This document shows positions 26,046 through 36,286 of a stretch of DNA of 64,000 nucleotides, piece by piece (position 1 is the stretch's first letter; every line of letters begins with the position of its first letter). The notes beneath the pieces are model-generated. The model was not told the DNA's origin and did no database searches. It saw only the letters and a program-made list of their open reading frames with translations. The stretch covers positions 62,001-126,000 of the forward strand of contig NZ_BMKS01000006.1 of NCBI RefSeq assembly GCF_014644455.1. The letters run 5' to 3'. The translations under genes and the position numbers were made by a program. The stretch is from Caldovatus sediminis. GTDB lineage: Bacteria; Pseudomonadota; Alphaproteobacteria; Acetobacterales; Acetobacteraceae.

Positions 26046-27295
26046 GCGCGCTCCAGCTCCAGTCCGCCGCGGGTCTCCTCGCCCTCGCCGCCCTCGCCTG
26101 GGCGCTCGGCGGCTTCCGGCGCGGCGTGTCCTGGCGCGTCGTCGCCGCCGGGCTCGGCCTGCAGGTCCTGCTCGCCGCGCTGATGCTGCACCTGCCGCCC
26201 TTCCGTGCCGCCTTCGCCCTCGCGGGCGGCGCGGTCGAGGCGCTGCACCGCGCCACCATCGCCGGCACCAGCCTCGTCTTCGGCTATCTCGGCGGCGCGC
26301 CGCTGCCCTTCGCCGAGATCCGGCCGGGCGCGAGCTTCATCCTGTTCTTCCAGGCCCTGCCGCTGGTCCTCGTCGTCGGCGCCCTCTCGGCCGTGCTCTA
26401 CCACTGGCGCGTGCTGCCGGTGGTGGTGGCCTTCCTGGCGCGCGGGCTGCGCCGCGCCTTCGGCCTCGGCGGCGCCTGCGGCTTCTCCGTCGCGGCCAAC
26501 GTCTTCGTCGGCATGGTCGAGGCGCCGCTGCTGATCCGCCCCTGGCTCGCCCGCCTCTCGCGCGCCGAGCTGTTCGCGGTGATGACCGCGGGCCTCGCCA
26601 CCATCAGCGGCAACACGCTGGTGGTGTACGCCGCCCTGATCGCCCCGGTGGTGCCCGACGCCGCCGGCCAGCTCCTCACCGCCAGCCTGGTCTCCGCCCC
26701 CGCCGCCGTGCTCGTCGCCCTGCTGATGATCCCGCCCGCCCCCGGCGGCCCGGCGACGCCGGTCGAGGAGGAGGTCCGCGCCCCGCGCCTCTACGATTCC
26801 ACCATGGAGGCGGTGGTGCGCGGCACCGGCGACGGCCTTTCCCTGCTGCTCGGCATCATGGCGGCGCTGATCGTCTTCGTCGCGCTGGTCGCGCTGGTCA
26901 ACCAGGTGGTCGAGCCGCTCGCCGGCCTCACCCTGCAGCGCCTCGCCGGCTGGCTGTTCTGGCCGCTCGCCGTCGCGATGGGCGTGCCGGCGGAGGAGGC
27001 GGGCGCCGTCGCCCGCTCGCTCGGGGTCAAGGTCGTGGTCAACGAGTTCGTCTCCTACCTCGAGCTCGCCCAGTCCGGCGGCGCCGGCCTCGCGCCGCGC
27101 TCGCGCCTCGTCCTCACCTACGCGCTGTGCGGCTTCACCAATTTCGGCTCGGTCGGGATCATGGTCGGGGGCATGACGGCGATGTGCCCGGAGCGGCGGG
27201 CCGAGATCGTCGCGCTCGGCCTGCCGGCGCTGGTCTCGGCCACGATCGCCTGCTGCATGACCGGCGCCGTCGCGGGCATGCTGACCCCGCCATGA
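26042..27295 (+). CDS. Concentrative nucleoside transporter (CNT/NupC-like)
   Basis: Polytopic membrane protein of 417 residues with about ten helices. Family landmarks include [63 protein letters not shown] and [27 protein letters not shown]. These are the core motifs of CNT proton- or sodium-coupled nucleoside importers, with the asparagine/glutamate in the nucleoside-binding region. It is sandwiched by start-stop overlaps between rmuC and the DUF4336 gene. A role in salvage of nucleosides fits the adjacent purine gene but is not proof. Confidence 0.93.
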   Translation: MSALQLQSAAGLLALAALAWALGGFRRGVSWRVVAAGLGLQVLLAALMLHLPPFRAAFALAGGAVEALHRATIAGTSLVFGYLGGAPLPFAEIRPGASFILFFQALPLVLVVGALSAVLYHWRVLPVVVAFLARGLRRAFGLGGACGFSVAANVFVGMVEAPLLIRPWLARLSRAELFAVMTAGLATISGNTLVVYAALIAPVVPDAAGQLLTASLVSAPAAVLVALLMIPPAPGGPATPVEEEVRAPRLYDSTMEAVVRGTGDGLSLLLGIMAALIVFVALVALVNQVVEPLAGLTLQRLAGWLFWPLAVAMGVPAEEAGAVARSLGVKVVVNEFVSYLELAQSGGAGLAPRSRLVLTYALCGFTNFGSVGIMVGGMTAMCPERRAEIVALGLPALVSATIACCMTGAVAGMLTPP

Positions 27296-28035
27296 GCGCC
27301 GATGTGGTCTATCCCCCGCTCGACGTGCCGAAGCCGGTGGCGGAGGACGTCTGGATCGTGGACAGCGGGCCGCAGACGGTCTTCGGCGTGCTGCACCTGC
27401 CGGTCCGCATGACCGTGCTGCGCCTGGCGGACGGCCGCCTCTGGCTGCACGCGCCGACGCGCTGGCGCTCCGTGCTGGTGGACGCGCTCGAGGACCTGGG
27501 GCGCATCCGCCACCTGGTCGCGCCGAACGGCGCGCACTGGACGCACCTGTTCGGCTGGCACAACGCCTGCCCCTCCGCCCTGGTCTGGGCGGCGCCCGGC
27601 GTGGCGCGCAAGCTCCGCCGCGCGCGCCAGCCGGTGCCGATCCACGCCGAGCTCGGCGACGCGCCGCCCGGGGACTGGGCCGGGCAGATCGAGCAGGCCG
27701 CCTTCCGCGGCCGCGGCGGCTTCACGGAGATCGCCTTCTTCCACCGGGCGAGCGGCACCCTGGTCCTCGCCGACACGGCGCAGGCGCTGGAGCCGGCGCG
27801 GCTCGATCCGCCGACGCGCCTCTTCGCCCGCGCCGTCGGCGCGACGCGGGGCGAGACGCCGGCCCATCTGCGCCGGGTGCTCGGCGGCGCCGCGCACCGC
27901 GCGGCGAACCGCGCGGCGGCGGAGTGCCTGCTCGCCTGGGCGCCGCGGCGGGTGATCCTCGCCCACGGCGCCTGGTTCCGGGACGACGCGCCGGCGAGGC
28001 TGGAACGGGCCTTCGCCTGGCTGCTGCGGGGCTGA
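27292..28035 (+). CDS. DUF4336 domain protein
   Basis: Protein of 247 residues with the DUF4336 pattern: [35 protein letters not shown] and [15 protein letters not shown] near the N-terminus, and [23 protein letters not shown] centrally. The fold resembles metallo-beta-lactamases but the HxHxDH motif is degenerate ([12 protein letters not shown]), so hydrolase activity is uncertain. The start overlaps the CNT stop (ATGA). A hairpin follows its stop, so it likely ends the rmuC transcript. Function unknown. Confidence 0.85.
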   Translation: MSADVVYPPLDVPKPVAEDVWIVDSGPQTVFGVLHLPVRMTVLRLADGRLWLHAPTRWRSVLVDALEDLGRIRHLVAPNGAHWTHLFGWHNACPSALVWAAPGVARKLRRARQPVPIHAELGDAPPGDWAGQIEQAAFRGRGGFTEIAFFHRASGTLVLADTAQALEPARLDPPTRLFARAVGATRGETPAHLRRVLGGAAHRAANRAAAECLLAWAPRRVILAHGAWFRDDAPARLERAFAWLLRG

Positions 28036-28045
28036 GGCAGGCGGC

Positions 28046-28068
28046 GGGGCGCGGTTGTCTCGCGCCCC
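28046..28068 (+). terminator. Hairpin after the DUF4336 gene
   Basis: A perfect 8-bp stem GGGGCGCG / CGCGCCCC with the loop GTTGTCT starts 10 bases after the stop codon. No T-tract follows. Confidence 0.5.
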
Positions 28069-28116
28069 CGTCCGTGGAACCCTGGCGGCGACGCCATCCC
28101 AGGGACGCCGCCCGTC

Positions 28117-29448
28117 ATGAGCCACCTCGTCCACCGCAGCCTGCGCAGCGATCCGCCCATCGCCGTCTCCGGCCGGGGGATCTACCTCTACGACGCCGAG
28201 GGCCGCGAGGTCATAGACGGCTCCGGCGGCGCCGCCGTCGCCTGCCTCGGCCACGCCCACCCGAAGGTGCTCGCGGCGATGAAGGCGCAGATGGAGAAGC
28301 TCTGCTACGCCCACACCGCCCTCTTCTCCTGCGAGAGCGCGGAACGGCTCGCCGACATCATGGTCGGCCACGCCCCCGGCGGCCTGACCCACGCCTATTT
28401 CTGCTCCTCCGGCTCGGAGGGGAACGAGGCGGCGCTGAAGATGGCGCGGCAGTACTTCCTCGAGATCGGCCAGCCGCAGCGCACGAGGTTCATCGCCCGG
28501 CGCCAGAGCTACCACGGCAACACCCTCGGGGCGCTCGCCGCCGGCGGCAACGCGATGCGCCGCAAGCCCTACCTGCCGATCCTCTCCGACGCCTTCAGCC
28601 ACGTCTCGCCCTGCTACGCCTACCGCGACCGGCGCGACGACGAGTCGGACGAGCAGTACGTCGCCCGCCTCGCCGCCGAGCTGGAGGCGGAGTTCCAGCG
28701 CCTCGGCCCCGACACCGTCATCGCCTTCATCGCCGAGACGGTGGTCGGCGCGACGCTCGGCTGCGTCGCCGCCCTGCCCGGCTACTTCAAGGCGGTGCGC
28801 GAGATCTGCGACCGCCACGGCGCGCTGCTGATCCTCGACGAGGTGATGAGCGGCGTCGGCCGCTGCGGCACCCTGCACGCCTGGGAGCAGGAGGGGATCG
28901 CGCCCGACATCCAGGTGGTGGCGAAGGGGCTCGGCGGCGGCTACCAGCCGATCGGCGGCATCCTCGTCTCCGGCCGCGTGATCGAGGGGCTCGCCGCGGG
29001 CAGCGGCGCCTTCATGCACGGCCATACCTACCAGGCGCACCCGGTGGCCTGCGCCGCCGCCGTCGCGGTGCAGGAGGTGATCCGCGAGGAGAACCTGCTC
29101 GAGAACGTCAGGCGCATGGGCAAGCGGCTGGAGGAGCGGCTGACCGAGCGCCTCGGCAACCACCGCCATGTCGGCGACATCCGCGGCCGCGGCCTGTTCT
29201 GGGCGGTGGAGCTGGTGCGGGACCGCGCCGGCAAGGAGGTCTTCGACCCGGCGCTGAAGCTGAACGAGCGCGTCAAGATGGAGGCCTATGCGCGCGGCCT
29301 CGCCTGCTACCCGATGGGCGGCACGATCGACGGCCGGCGCGGCGACCACGTCATCCTCGCGCCGCCCTACACCGTCACCGCCGGGCAGATCGACACGATC
29401 GTCGAGCGGTTCGGCGACGCGGTGGAGGCCGCGGTCGCGGGGGTCTGA
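28117..29448 (+). CDS. Class III aminotransferase (PLP-dependent)
   Basis: Fold-type I aminotransferase of 443 residues. The PLP-phosphate segment CSSGSEGNEAALKMARQY, Asp241 in LILDEVMSGVGRCGTLHAWE and the Schiff-base Lys270 in VVAKGLGGGYQPIGGIL are all in place. GHTYQAHPVACAAAVAVQ and GRGLFWAVELVRDRAG are typical of omega-aminotransferases that act on beta-alanine, taurine, polyamines or similar amines. The gene appears to be monocistronic; a CsbD gene follows after 59 bases. No partner dehydrogenase is next to it, so the amino donor is open. Confidence 0.9.
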   Translation: MSHLVHRSLRSDPPIAVSGRGIYLYDAEGREVIDGSGGAAVACLGHAHPKVLAAMKAQMEKLCYAHTALFSCESAERLADIMVGHAPGGLTHAYFCSSGSEGNEAALKMARQYFLEIGQPQRTRFIARRQSYHGNTLGALAAGGNAMRRKPYLPILSDAFSHVSPCYAYRDRRDDESDEQYVARLAAELEAEFQRLGPDTVIAFIAETVVGATLGCVAALPGYFKAVREICDRHGALLILDEVMSGVGRCGTLHAWEQEGIAPDIQVVAKGLGGGYQPIGGILVSGRVIEGLAAGSGAFMHGHTYQAHPVACAAAVAVQEVIREENLLENVRRMGKRLEERLTERLGNHRHVGDIRGRGLFWAVELVRDRAGKEVFDPALKLNERVKMEAYARGLACYPMGGTIDGRRGDHVILAPPYTVTAGQIDTIVERFGDAVEAAVAGV

Positions 29449-29507
29449 ACCCGCGCCCGGCCGCGGGCGTTCTTCCCCCGGCAACGCATCGCAGAGGGAG
29501 ACGCCCG

Positions 29508-29705
29508 ATGGTGGACAAGGACCGCATCAAGGGCTCGACGAAGCAGGCGAAGGGCTCGGTGAAAAAGGCCGTCGGCGAGATCACCGGTGACGCCAAGACG
29601 GAGGCCGAGGGTCGCGCCGAGAAGGCCGCGGGCAAGGTCCAGAACGCGGTCGGCGGCGCCAGGGACGCCGTCCGCGACGCGCTGCGGGACAAGGACCGCG
29701 CCTGA
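29508..29705 (+). CDS. CsbD family stress-response protein
   Basis: CsbD-type protein of 65 residues, hydrophilic and rich in Lys, Ala, Gly and Asp. The pattern MVDKDRIKGSTKQAKGSVKK, then AVGEITGDAKTEAEGRAEKAAGKVQNAVG, is the family repeat. Such proteins are induced by general or envelope stress in many bacteria and have no known enzymatic activity. A GAGGGAGA ribosome site lies before the ATG. A long hairpin follows the stop. Confidence 0.93.
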   Translation: MVDKDRIKGSTKQAKGSVKKAVGEITGDAKTEAEGRAEKAAGKVQNAVGGARDAVRDALRDKDRA

Positions 29706-29716
29706 CGCGCGGCGCG

Positions 29717-29744
29717 GGCCCTCCCCGCCGAGGCGGGAAGGGCC
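29717..29744. terminator. Hairpin between convergent csbD-like and GMC genes
   Basis: Stem GGCCCT/AGGGCC continues after one C-A mismatch into CCCGC/GCGGG with a 4-base loop. It begins 12 bases after the CsbD stop and may serve both strands. No T-tract. Confidence 0.55.
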
Positions 29745-29785
29745 TCGCTCCCCATTTCCCGCCTCCGCCTGCCGGCCGGGGCAGG

Positions 29786-31396
29786 TCAGGCGGCATCGGC
29801 GAGGATCATCTCCGACGCCTTCTCGGCGATCATGATCACCCCGGCATTGGTGTTGCCGCTCAGCACGGTCGGCATGATCGAGGCGTCCACCACGCGCAGC
29901 CCCGCCATGCCGTGCACCCTCAGCGCCGCGTCCACCACCGCCAGGGGATGGCTCCCCATCATGCAGGTGCTGGTCGGGTGGAAGGTGGTGCCGCCGGTGT
30001 TGCGCGCGTGCTCGAGCAGGTCCTCGTCGCTCTGCGCCGCCGGGCCCGGCATGAACTCCTCGGTGACGAGGCGCCGCATCGCGCGCGTCTCGAACACGCG
30101 CCGCGCGACGCGCAGCCCGGCGACGATCGTCTCCCGGTCGGCGCGGGTCGCGAGGTAGTTCGGCTGGATCGCCGGCGGCACCGCGGGGTCGGGCGATCGG
30201 ATCCGCAGCCAGCCGCGGCTCTCCGGCCGGCAGGGGATGGCGACCAGGGTGCAGCCGGGGAAGTCGTGCATCGGCGCGCCGCTGTAGGGCGCGCTGCCGG
30301 CGAGGAACTGGTACTGCACGTCCGGGCTCGCCAGCTCCGGCCGCGTGCGCACGAAGAGCCCGATCGGCGCCGCCCCCATCATCAGCGCCCCGCGCCTGAG
30401 CAGCGCCCACTCGAACCCGGCGCGCCCCTGGCGCAGCCGGCTGTGGTAGACGTCGTTCAGCGTGTTGGCGTTGCGGCAGCGGTAGATGACGCGCGCGCCG
30501 AGGTGGTCCTGCAGGTTCTCCCCCACGCCCGGCAGGTCGTGCACCACCGCGATGCCGAGCGACTGCAGCAGCGCCCCCGGCCCGATGCCCGAGACCTGCA
30601 GCAGCTGCGGCGAGGCGATCGAGCCGCCGGCGAGCAGCACCTCCCGCCGCGCCCGCGCGCGCCGCACCGCGCCGCCCTGCACGTACTCCACGCCGACCGC
30701 GCGGCGGCCCTCGGCGAGGATGCGCCGCGCCGGGGCGAGGGTCTCGACGCGCAGGTTGGGCCGCCGCATCGCCGGGCGCAGATAGGCGACGGCGGCGCTG
30801 CACCGCCGCCGGCCGCGGACCGTGAGCTGCAGCGGCCCCACGCCCTCCTGCACCGCGCCGTTGAAGTCGGGGTTGCGCGGGTATCCCGCCTCCACCGCGC
30901 CCTCGATGAAGGCGTCGTGCAGCTCGTGGCGCGCGCGCAGGTCGCTGACGCCGAGCGGGCCGCCGGCGCCGTGGTATTCGTCGGCGCCGCGCTCGTTGTC
31001 CTCCGCCTTGCGGAAGTAGGGCAGCACGTCGGCGTAGGACCAGCCGGGATTGCCCATCTGGCGCCAGAGGTCGAAGTCCTCCTTCTGGCCGCGGATGTAG
31101 ATCAGCCCGTTGATCGAGGAGGAGCCGCCGAGCACCTTGCCGCGCGGCCAGGGGAGGCGGCGGCCGTTCATGTGCGGCTGCGGCTCGGTCTCGAAGTGCC
31201 AGGCGACCTTCGGGTTGTAGATGTTGCGGTAGAAGCCCGCCGGGATGTGGATCCAGGGATCGCGGTCCGGCCCGCCGGCCTCGATCAGCAGCACGCGGTG
31301 GCGGCCGCTCTCGGTCAGCCGGTGCGCCAGCACGCAGCCGGCCGAGCCGGCGCCGACGATGATGAAGTCGTACTCCGCATCCGCGTCTGCCCGCAT
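29786..31396 (-). CDS. GMC-family FAD-dependent oxidoreductase (choline/alcohol dehydrogenase-like)
   Basis: GMC oxidoreductase of 536 residues that oxidises an alcohol using FAD. The dinucleotide loop is GAGSAG (15-20). [21 protein letters not shown] is GMC signature 1 and [19 protein letters not shown] signature 2. The C-terminal active site has His473 in [12 protein letters not shown] and Asn515/Asn517 in [15 protein letters not shown]. The ATG follows a GAGGGGAC ribosome site. The LLM monooxygenase gene lies 50 bases upstream on the same strand, so they probably form an operon. No signal peptide is seen. Substrate unknown; choline is less likely because no betaine-aldehyde dehydrogenase or transporter is nearby. 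Confidence 0.92.
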   Translation of the reverse strand: MRADADAEYDFIIVGAGSAGCVLAHRLTESGRHRVLLIEAGGPDRDPWIHIPAGFYRNIYNPKVAWHFETEPQPHMNGRRLPWPRGKVLGGSSSINGLIYIRGQKEDFDLWRQMGNPGWSYADVLPYFRKAEDNERGADEYHGAGGPLGVSDLRARHELHDAFIEGAVEAGYPRNPDFNGAVQEGVGPLQLTVRGRRRCSAAVAYLRPAMRRPNLRVETLAPARRILAEGRRAVGVEYVQGGAVRRARARREVLLAGGSIASPQLLQVSGIGPGALLQSLGIAVVHDLPGVGENLQDHLGARVIYRCRNANTLNDVYHSRLRQGRAGFEWALLRRGALMMGAAPIGLFVRTRPELASPDVQYQFLAGSAPYSGAPMHDFPGCTLVAIPCRPESRGWLRIRSPDPAVPPAIQPNYLATRADRETIVAGLRVARRVFETRAMRRLVTEEFMPGPAAQSDEDLLEHARNTGGTTFHPTSTCMMGSHPLAVVDAALRVHGMAGLRVVDASIMPTVLSGNTNAGVIMIAEKASEMILADAA

Positions 31397-31446
31397 CCCC
31401 GTCCCCTCTGTGCGCCCGCGGTCCCGTCCGTCCCCCGGCCTCTCCC

Positions 31447-32586
31447 TCACCCCGCCGCGACGAGCGGCGCGGCGCCCGGCAGCGCGCCGTGCCGGGCGCG
31501 GAAGGCGGAGGAGAAGGCCGGCGCCACCTCCGTGGCGAAGCGCGCCAGGCTCTCGCGCTGCAGCGACTTCGGGAAGCCCGGCGTGGTCGAGCCGACCAGG
31601 AAGTAGTCGAAGCCCAGCGCGGCCAGCGCCGCCACCCGCGCGCGGATCGTCCCCGGGCTGCCGACCAGGTTCATCGCCAGGTAGGGGCCGAGCGCCTCCG
31701 GGTCGGTCAGCTTGCGCAGGTTGGCGAACATGCGGCTGAAGTCCTTGTAGTCCTCGATCCCCTCCCAGGGGTTGCGGTCCACCTCGTAGTGCCGGCATTG
31801 CAGCTCGAAATAGGCCGGGAAGTAGCGCCGGCCGAGCGCCTGCGCCTCCGCGTCCGTGTCCGCCACCAGCAGCTTGATCGAGACCGGCAGGTGCACGCCC
31901 GCCGTCGCCCGCCCCGTCTCCTCCGCCCGCGCGCGCCAGGTGTGGAGGATCCTCGCCAGCAGGTGGTCGGGGAAGGTGGAGAGGCAGAGCGGCGGCAGGC
32001 CGAGATCGGCCATGATCGCCGCGCTGCCCGGGCTGCCGATCGCGCCGTAGAACCGGACCGGCTTCTCCGCCAGCGGCGTCGGGCGCAGCGTGATCGGGTC
32101 GGGCACGCGGTAGTACCGCCCTTCGAAGGTGAAGGGCTCGCCCGAGAGCGCGGCGCGGATGATCCGCACCGCTTCCGCGAAGCGGCCGCGCGCCTCGCGC
32201 ATGTCCACGCCGAAGGCGTCGTATTCCAGCTTCGCCGTGCCGCGCCCGACGCCGATGTGCAGCGTGCCGCGCGTCAGGATGTTGAGCATGGCCAGCTCCT
32301 CGGCCACGCGCAGCGGGTGGTGCCAGGGCAGCACCAGCACCGCCGTGCCGAGGCCGAGGTCGGGGCACGCGCGCGCGACGTGGGAGAGCAGCAGCAGCGG
32401 GCTCGGCGTCGGGAAGTAGTCGCTGAAGTGGTGCTCCAGCATCCAGGCCGCTTCGAAGCCGAGCCCCGCGCCGAAGGCGCAGAACTCCACCACGTCGTCG
32501 TAGAGCGCGCGGTCGGGCTCCGGCCGGTCGGAGGCGGGCGACGCCTGGAAGGCGAAGGTGGGCTCGCGGCGGGACGGTTCGGCCAT
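31447..32586 (-). CDS. LLM-class flavin-dependent monooxygenase (luciferase-like)
   Basis: Luciferase-like TIM-barrel oxidoreductase of 379 residues. Seen: [58 protein letters not shown] and [19 protein letters not shown], the usual FMN-binding pattern of this class. It would use reduced FMN (or F420) to oxygenate or oxidise an organic substrate. The ATG at 32586 gives [13 protein letters not shown]; longer starts upstream add unrelated sequence. It is first of a two-gene minus-strand unit with the GMC oxidoreductase and is divergent from an SDR gene. A shared catabolic pathway is plausible but the substrate is unknown. Confidence 0.9.
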   Translation of the reverse strand: MAEPSRREPTFAFQASPASDRPEPDRALYDDVVEFCAFGAGLGFEAAWMLEHHFSDYFPTPSPLLLLSHVARACPDLGLGTAVLVLPWHHPLRVAEELAMLNILTRGTLHIGVGRGTAKLEYDAFGVDMREARGRFAEAVRIIRAALSGEPFTFEGRYYRVPDPITLRPTPLAEKPVRFYGAIGSPGSAAIMADLGLPPLCLSTFPDHLLARILHTWRARAEETGRATAGVHLPVSIKLLVADTDAEAQALGRRYFPAYFELQCRHYEVDRNPWEGIEDYKDFSRMFANLRKLTDPEALGPYLAMNLVGSPGTIRARVAALAALGFDYFLVGSTTPGFPKSLQRESLARFATEVAPAFSSAFRARHGALPGAAPLVAAG

Positions 32587-32759
32587 CGGGGACGGTTTCC
32601 TCCAGGCGGCTTCGGCGCCGGGACGAAGGGTGGCGCAGCGGCGCGGCGCTGCCAACCGCCGCCGGCCCGGCGCCCCCCGGCCGTCCCCCTGTCGGACGCG
32701 CCCCGGCGATGGCAGGCTGGCGCCCCCGGATCGCCGCGACCGCGCGGAGGGAGGATCGG

Positions 32760-33494
32760 ATGGGACGCTTCGACGGCAAGGTGGTGCTGATCTCCGGCGG
32801 CGCGCGCGGCCAGGGCGCGGCCGAGGCGCGCATGCTGGTCGCCGAGGGCGGCCGGGTCGTGCTCGGCGACCTGCTGGAGGCGGAGGGCCGGGCGCTGGCC
32901 GCCGAGCTCGGCCCCTCCGCCCTGTTCCTCCGCCAGGACGTGACCGAGGAGGCCGACTGGGCGCGCGCCGTCGCCGCCGCCGTCGAGGCCTTCGGCGCGC
33001 TGCACGGCCTCGTGAACAACGCCGGCATCTACGTCCCGAGGACGCTGATGGAGACCGACGCCGCGCTGTTCGAGCGGCACATGCGGGTCAACCAGCTCGG
33101 CTGCTTCCTCGGCATGAAGGCGGTGGTGCCGGCGATGGAGCGCGCGGGCGGCGGCGCGATCGTGAACATCTCCTCCGTCGCCGGGCTGCGCGGCTCGCCC
33201 GGCGCCATCGCCTACAGCGCGACGAAATGGGCGCTGCGCGGCATGACCAAGGCCGCCGCCCTCGACCTCGCGCCGCGCGGCATCCGCGTGAACTCGGTCC
33301 ACCCGGGGCCGATCGACACCGAGATGCTGAAGGTGCGCACGCCGGAGCAGAACCGCGCCCGGGTGGAGCTGGTGCCGATGAAGCGCATGGGCACGGCGGA
33401 GGAGGTGGCGAAGCTGGTGCTGTTCCTGCTCTCCGACGACAGCGCCTACATCACCGGCGCCGAGGTCGCGATAGACGGCGGCGCCACCCTGTAG
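32760..33494 (+). CDS. Short-chain dehydrogenase/reductase (classical SDR)
   Basis: Classical SDR of 244 residues. The cofactor loop SGGARGQG (12-19), NNAG (86-89), Ser139 in NISSVAG, and Tyr152/Lys156 in AYSATKWAL form a complete active site. The closing [15 protein letters not shown] is typical of the 3-alpha/20-beta-hydroxysteroid or acetoin-type subfamily. The ATG follows GAGGGAGGA. It is divergent from the LLM/GMC pair, and a DUF1194 gene begins 29 bases after it. The alcohol or ketone substrate is not readable. Confidence 0.93.
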   Translation: MGRFDGKVVLISGGARGQGAAEARMLVAEGGRVVLGDLLEAEGRALAAELGPSALFLRQDVTEEADWARAVAAAVEAFGALHGLVNNAGIYVPRTLMETDAALFERHMRVNQLGCFLGMKAVVPAMERAGGGAIVNISSVAGLRGSPGAIAYSATKWALRGMTKAAALDLAPRGIRVNSVHPGPIDTEMLKVRTPEQNRARVELVPMKRMGTAEEVAKLVLFLLSDDSAYITGAEVAIDGGATL

Positions 33495-33523
33495 CGCCGA
33501 CCCCGCCGGGAGGAGACGGAGCG

Positions 33524-34240
33524 ATGCGCCGCAGGATCCTTCTCGCCGCCGGCGGCGCCGCCGCCCTCGGCGCCCCCCGCCGCGCCGCCGCGGAGGAGGC
33601 GGTGGACGTCGCGATCGTGCTGGCCGTGGACGTCTCCCGCTCGATCGACGAGGACGAGGCGCGGCTGCAGCGCGAGGGCTACCGGCGGGCGGTGAGCGAC
33701 CCGCGCATCGTCGCCGCCATCCGCGGCGGCATGATCGGCGCCGTCGCCCTCGCCTACGTCGAGTGGGCCGGCATCGAGTACCAGCGGCTCGTCATCCCCT
33801 GGACCCGCGTCGCGACGCAGGCCGACGCGAACGCCTGGGCGGAGGCGCTGGAGCGCGCGCCGCGCGTCGCGGAGCGGCGGACCTCGATCTCGGGCGGCAT
33901 CGCCTTCTCGCAGGCGGTGCTCGCCGCGGTGCCGTGGGAGGCGACGCGCCGGGTGATCGACGTCTCCGGCGACGGGGTGAACAACAGCGGCCCCCCGGTC
34001 GAGGAGGCGCGCGACCGCGCCGTCGCGGAGGGCATCACGATCAACGGGCTGCCGATCCTGAACGATCGTCCCCCCCTCGGCGTCGGCCCGGCGCTCGAGG
34101 CCTACTTCCGCGATCGGGTGATCGGCGGCCCCGGCGCCTTCGTCATCGCCGCGGAGGACTTCGACAGCTTCGGCCAGGCGGTGCGGCGCAAGCTGCTGCG
34201 CGAGATCGCGGCGCGGGGCGACGCGCCGGCGGCGGGCTGA
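33524..34240 (+). CDS. DUF1194 secreted von Willebrand factor A-like protein
   Basis: Protein of 238 residues. A signal-peptide-like N-terminus (MRRRILLAAGGAAALGAPRRAAA) suggests export. The core has a metal-ion-dependent adhesion site DVSRS (Asp36, Ser38, Ser40), and later RTSISGGIAFSQA and VIDVSGDGVNNSGPP. This layout matches DUF1194, which I place in the VWA superfamily. Function is unknown; a metal-dependent protein-binding role in the periplasm is plausible. GGAGGAGA precedes the ATG. It probably shares a transcript with the SDR gene. Confidence 0.88.
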   Translation: MRRRILLAAGGAAALGAPRRAAAEEAVDVAIVLAVDVSRSIDEDEARLQREGYRRAVSDPRIVAAIRGGMIGAVALAYVEWAGIEYQRLVIPWTRVATQADANAWAEALERAPRVAERRTSISGGIAFSQAVLAAVPWEATRRVIDVSGDGVNNSGPPVEEARDRAVAEGITINGLPILNDRPPLGVGPALEAYFRDRVIGGPGAFVIAAEDFDSFGQAVRRKLLREIAARGDAPAAG

Positions 34241-34574
34241 GGGGGCGCGCGCACGCCCCACCGCCGAAGCGCCGCGACCGGGCATATGGCATCCGGATGC
34301 CGGCCGTGCTCGCGGCGGTTCCCTGTTCGGGCGACGGCGGTGGCGGTGGATCGGCCCCGGCCGGCGTCCCCCTGGCGTGGCCAGGTCCGGCGCGGTCGGC
34401 GGCTTGCGGCGCGGGGGACCGCACGTGCATCACGCGCCCGACGACCGTTCCCGGCCGTCCGCGATCGGCCCGCGGGGCGGACGCATGCATGGGCGACCCC
34501 TGCGTCCGGCGGCCCCCGCAAGGGCGGCGCTGCGTTGATCAGGCGGGCTTCCCCGGCACCGGCGGGGCCGCGCG
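34241..34574. other. Intergenic stretch between convergent genes
   Basis: About 330 bases between DUF1194 and the hydantoinase B gene. Apart from the hairpin at 34242-34259 I see no gene, tRNA or repeat; frames are low-complexity. Confidence 0.5.
34242..34259. terminator. Hairpin after DUF1194
   Basis: A 6-bp stem GGGGCG / CGCCCC with a 6-base loop directly after the stop codon. Short and without T-tract. Confidence 0.4.
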
Positions 34575-36281
34575 TCAGGGGTCCGTGACGCCGTAGTCGC
34601 GCGCCGCGGCCTCGGGGGTCACGTAGCCGTCCAGAAGGTCCTCGCGCAGCGCGGCGCGGTCGCGGCCGGAGGGCGGGCCGTAGCCGCCGGCGCCCGGCGC
34701 CTCCACCGTCACCAGCGCCCCCTCGGGGGCGGTGTAGGCGCCCTTGCCGGGGACGCGGCAGCGGGTACCGTCGGGCAGTTCCATCCAGACGCGCCCGGGT
34801 GCGCCAGGCTTGCCGCCGGCCAGGCCGAAGGGGGGTGTCACCAGCCGCTCGAAGCACATGGCGCCGCGCAGGTCGCCGCCCAGGATGCGCCAGGACCGCC
34901 GGGCGCCCAGGCCGCCGCGCCAGGTGCCGGCGCCGCCGCTGTCGGGCACCAGGGAATACTCCTCGACGCGCAGCGGCGCGCTCATCTCCAGCACCTCGAT
35001 CGGGGTGTTGAGCATGTTGGAGATGACGGAGGCGATGGCGTTGATGCCGTCCTTCACCGGCCGCGCGCCGAAGCCGCCCTTGGTGCTCTCGTAGCTCACG
35101 AAGGGCTCGCCGGTGCGGTAGTCCACGCCGCCGAAGGTGGTGACGCCGCTGGTGCCCTGGGAGCCCGCCATCACCCGGTCCGGCGCGATCCGGAACATCG
35201 CCGCGAAGACCATGTCGGAGACGCGGTGCGACATCTCGTGGTTGGCGTAGACCACCGGCGAGGGTTCCTGCGCGTTCACCACGCTGCCCGGCGGGGCGGT
35301 GACCGAGACCGGGCGCCAGCAGCCCGAATTCGGCGGGATCAGGTTGGTCGGGTCCACGATCATCTTCAGCGCCGCGTAGACGCCCGAGGCGGTGACGCTG
35401 AGCGGGGCGTTCATCGGCCCGGCCACGGCGGGGTCGGACCCCGCGAAGTCCGCCGCGATCGCGTCGCCGCGCTTGCGGAGGGCGACACGGACCCTGAAGG
35501 TGCGGTCCTCGGCCTCGCCCGCCTCGACCACGCCGTCGCCGTCGAGGACGTCCTCGAACGCCGCCTCGCCGTCGGGCAGGGCGCGCAGGGCCTGGCGCAT
35601 CATCGCCTCGGAGTAGTCGAGGATGGCGTCCATGATGCGCAGCAGCTCGTCCGTGCCGTACTTCACGGCCAGGCCCACCATGCGCTCCACCGCGCGACGG
35701 TTGGCGGCGACCTGGGCCCGCAGGTCGCCCAGCCGCTCGGAGGGCGTGCGGACATTGGCGAGGATGATGGCCTCGATGCCCGGATCCGGCTCGCCGTTGC
35801 GGTAGAGGCGCACGGGCGGCAGGCGCAGCCCCTCGCCGTAGATCTCGGTGGTCGCGCCGTAGCTGCCGGGCGTGGCGCTGCCCACGTCCGGCCAGTGCGC
35901 GCGGACGCAGCCGAAGCCGAGCAGGCGCCCGCCGTGGAAGGCCGGCATCACCACGTTCACGTCGGGCAGGTGCGAGCCGCCGCGGTAGGGATCGTTGTGG
36001 ATGAAGACGTCGCCCTCGGCCACGTCCGGAAAGGCCTGCGCCACGCTGCGCACCGCGTCGGGCATGGAGCCGAGATGGATGGGCAGGTCGGGGCCCTGGG
36101 CCACCATCTCCCCGCGCGCGTTGAAGATGCCGCAGGAATAGTCGCCGGCGACCTTCAGCAGGGGGGAATAGGCGGTCTTCGCCAGGACGATCTTCATCTC
36201 CTCGGCGGCGGAGAGCAGGGCGTTCTTCACCACCTCGAAGCGGGCGGGGTCGATGCCGCGCAGGACGGGGTTCTCGGCCAT
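34575..36281 (-). CDS. Hydantoinase B/oxoprolinase family protein (subunit B)
   Basis: Subunit of 568 residues belonging to the HyuB/oxoprolinase-B family. Typical strings are VVKNALLSAAEEMKIVLAKTAYSP, AQGPDLPIHLGSMPDAVRSV, GDVFIHNDPYRGGSHLPDVNVVMPAF and GGFGARPVKDGINA, with the HNDPY metal-site motif intact. With subunit A it should catalyse ATP-dependent opening or carboxylation of a cyclic amide, lactam or ketone (5-oxoproline, hydantoin or acetone-type substrates). It starts 5 bases after the stop of the A-subunit gene. No gamma subunit, racemase or carbamoylase is adjacent, so the substrate is open. Confidence 0.93.
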   Translation of the reverse strand: MAENPVLRGIDPARFEVVKNALLSAAEEMKIVLAKTAYSPLLKVAGDYSCGIFNARGEMVAQGPDLPIHLGSMPDAVRSVAQAFPDVAEGDVFIHNDPYRGGSHLPDVNVVMPAFHGGRLLGFGCVRAHWPDVGSATPGSYGATTEIYGEGLRLPPVRLYRNGEPDPGIEAIILANVRTPSERLGDLRAQVAANRRAVERMVGLAVKYGTDELLRIMDAILDYSEAMMRQALRALPDGEAAFEDVLDGDGVVEAGEAEDRTFRVRVALRKRGDAIAADFAGSDPAVAGPMNAPLSVTASGVYAALKMIVDPTNLIPPNSGCWRPVSVTAPPGSVVNAQEPSPVVYANHEMSHRVSDMVFAAMFRIAPDRVMAGSQGTSGVTTFGGVDYRTGEPFVSYESTKGGFGARPVKDGINAIASVISNMLNTPIEVLEMSAPLRVEEYSLVPDSGGAGTWRGGLGARRSWRILGGDLRGAMCFERLVTPPFGLAGGKPGAPGRVWMELPDGTRCRVPGKGAYTAPEGALVTVEAPGAGGYGPPSGRDRAALREDLLDGYVTPEAAARDYGVTDP

Positions 36282-36286
36282 CGGTC

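Noticed and set aside
27292-28035. DUF4336 protein as an active metallo-beta-lactamase.
   Set aside because: The HxHxDH motif is not intact, and the N-terminal pattern is that of DUF4336.
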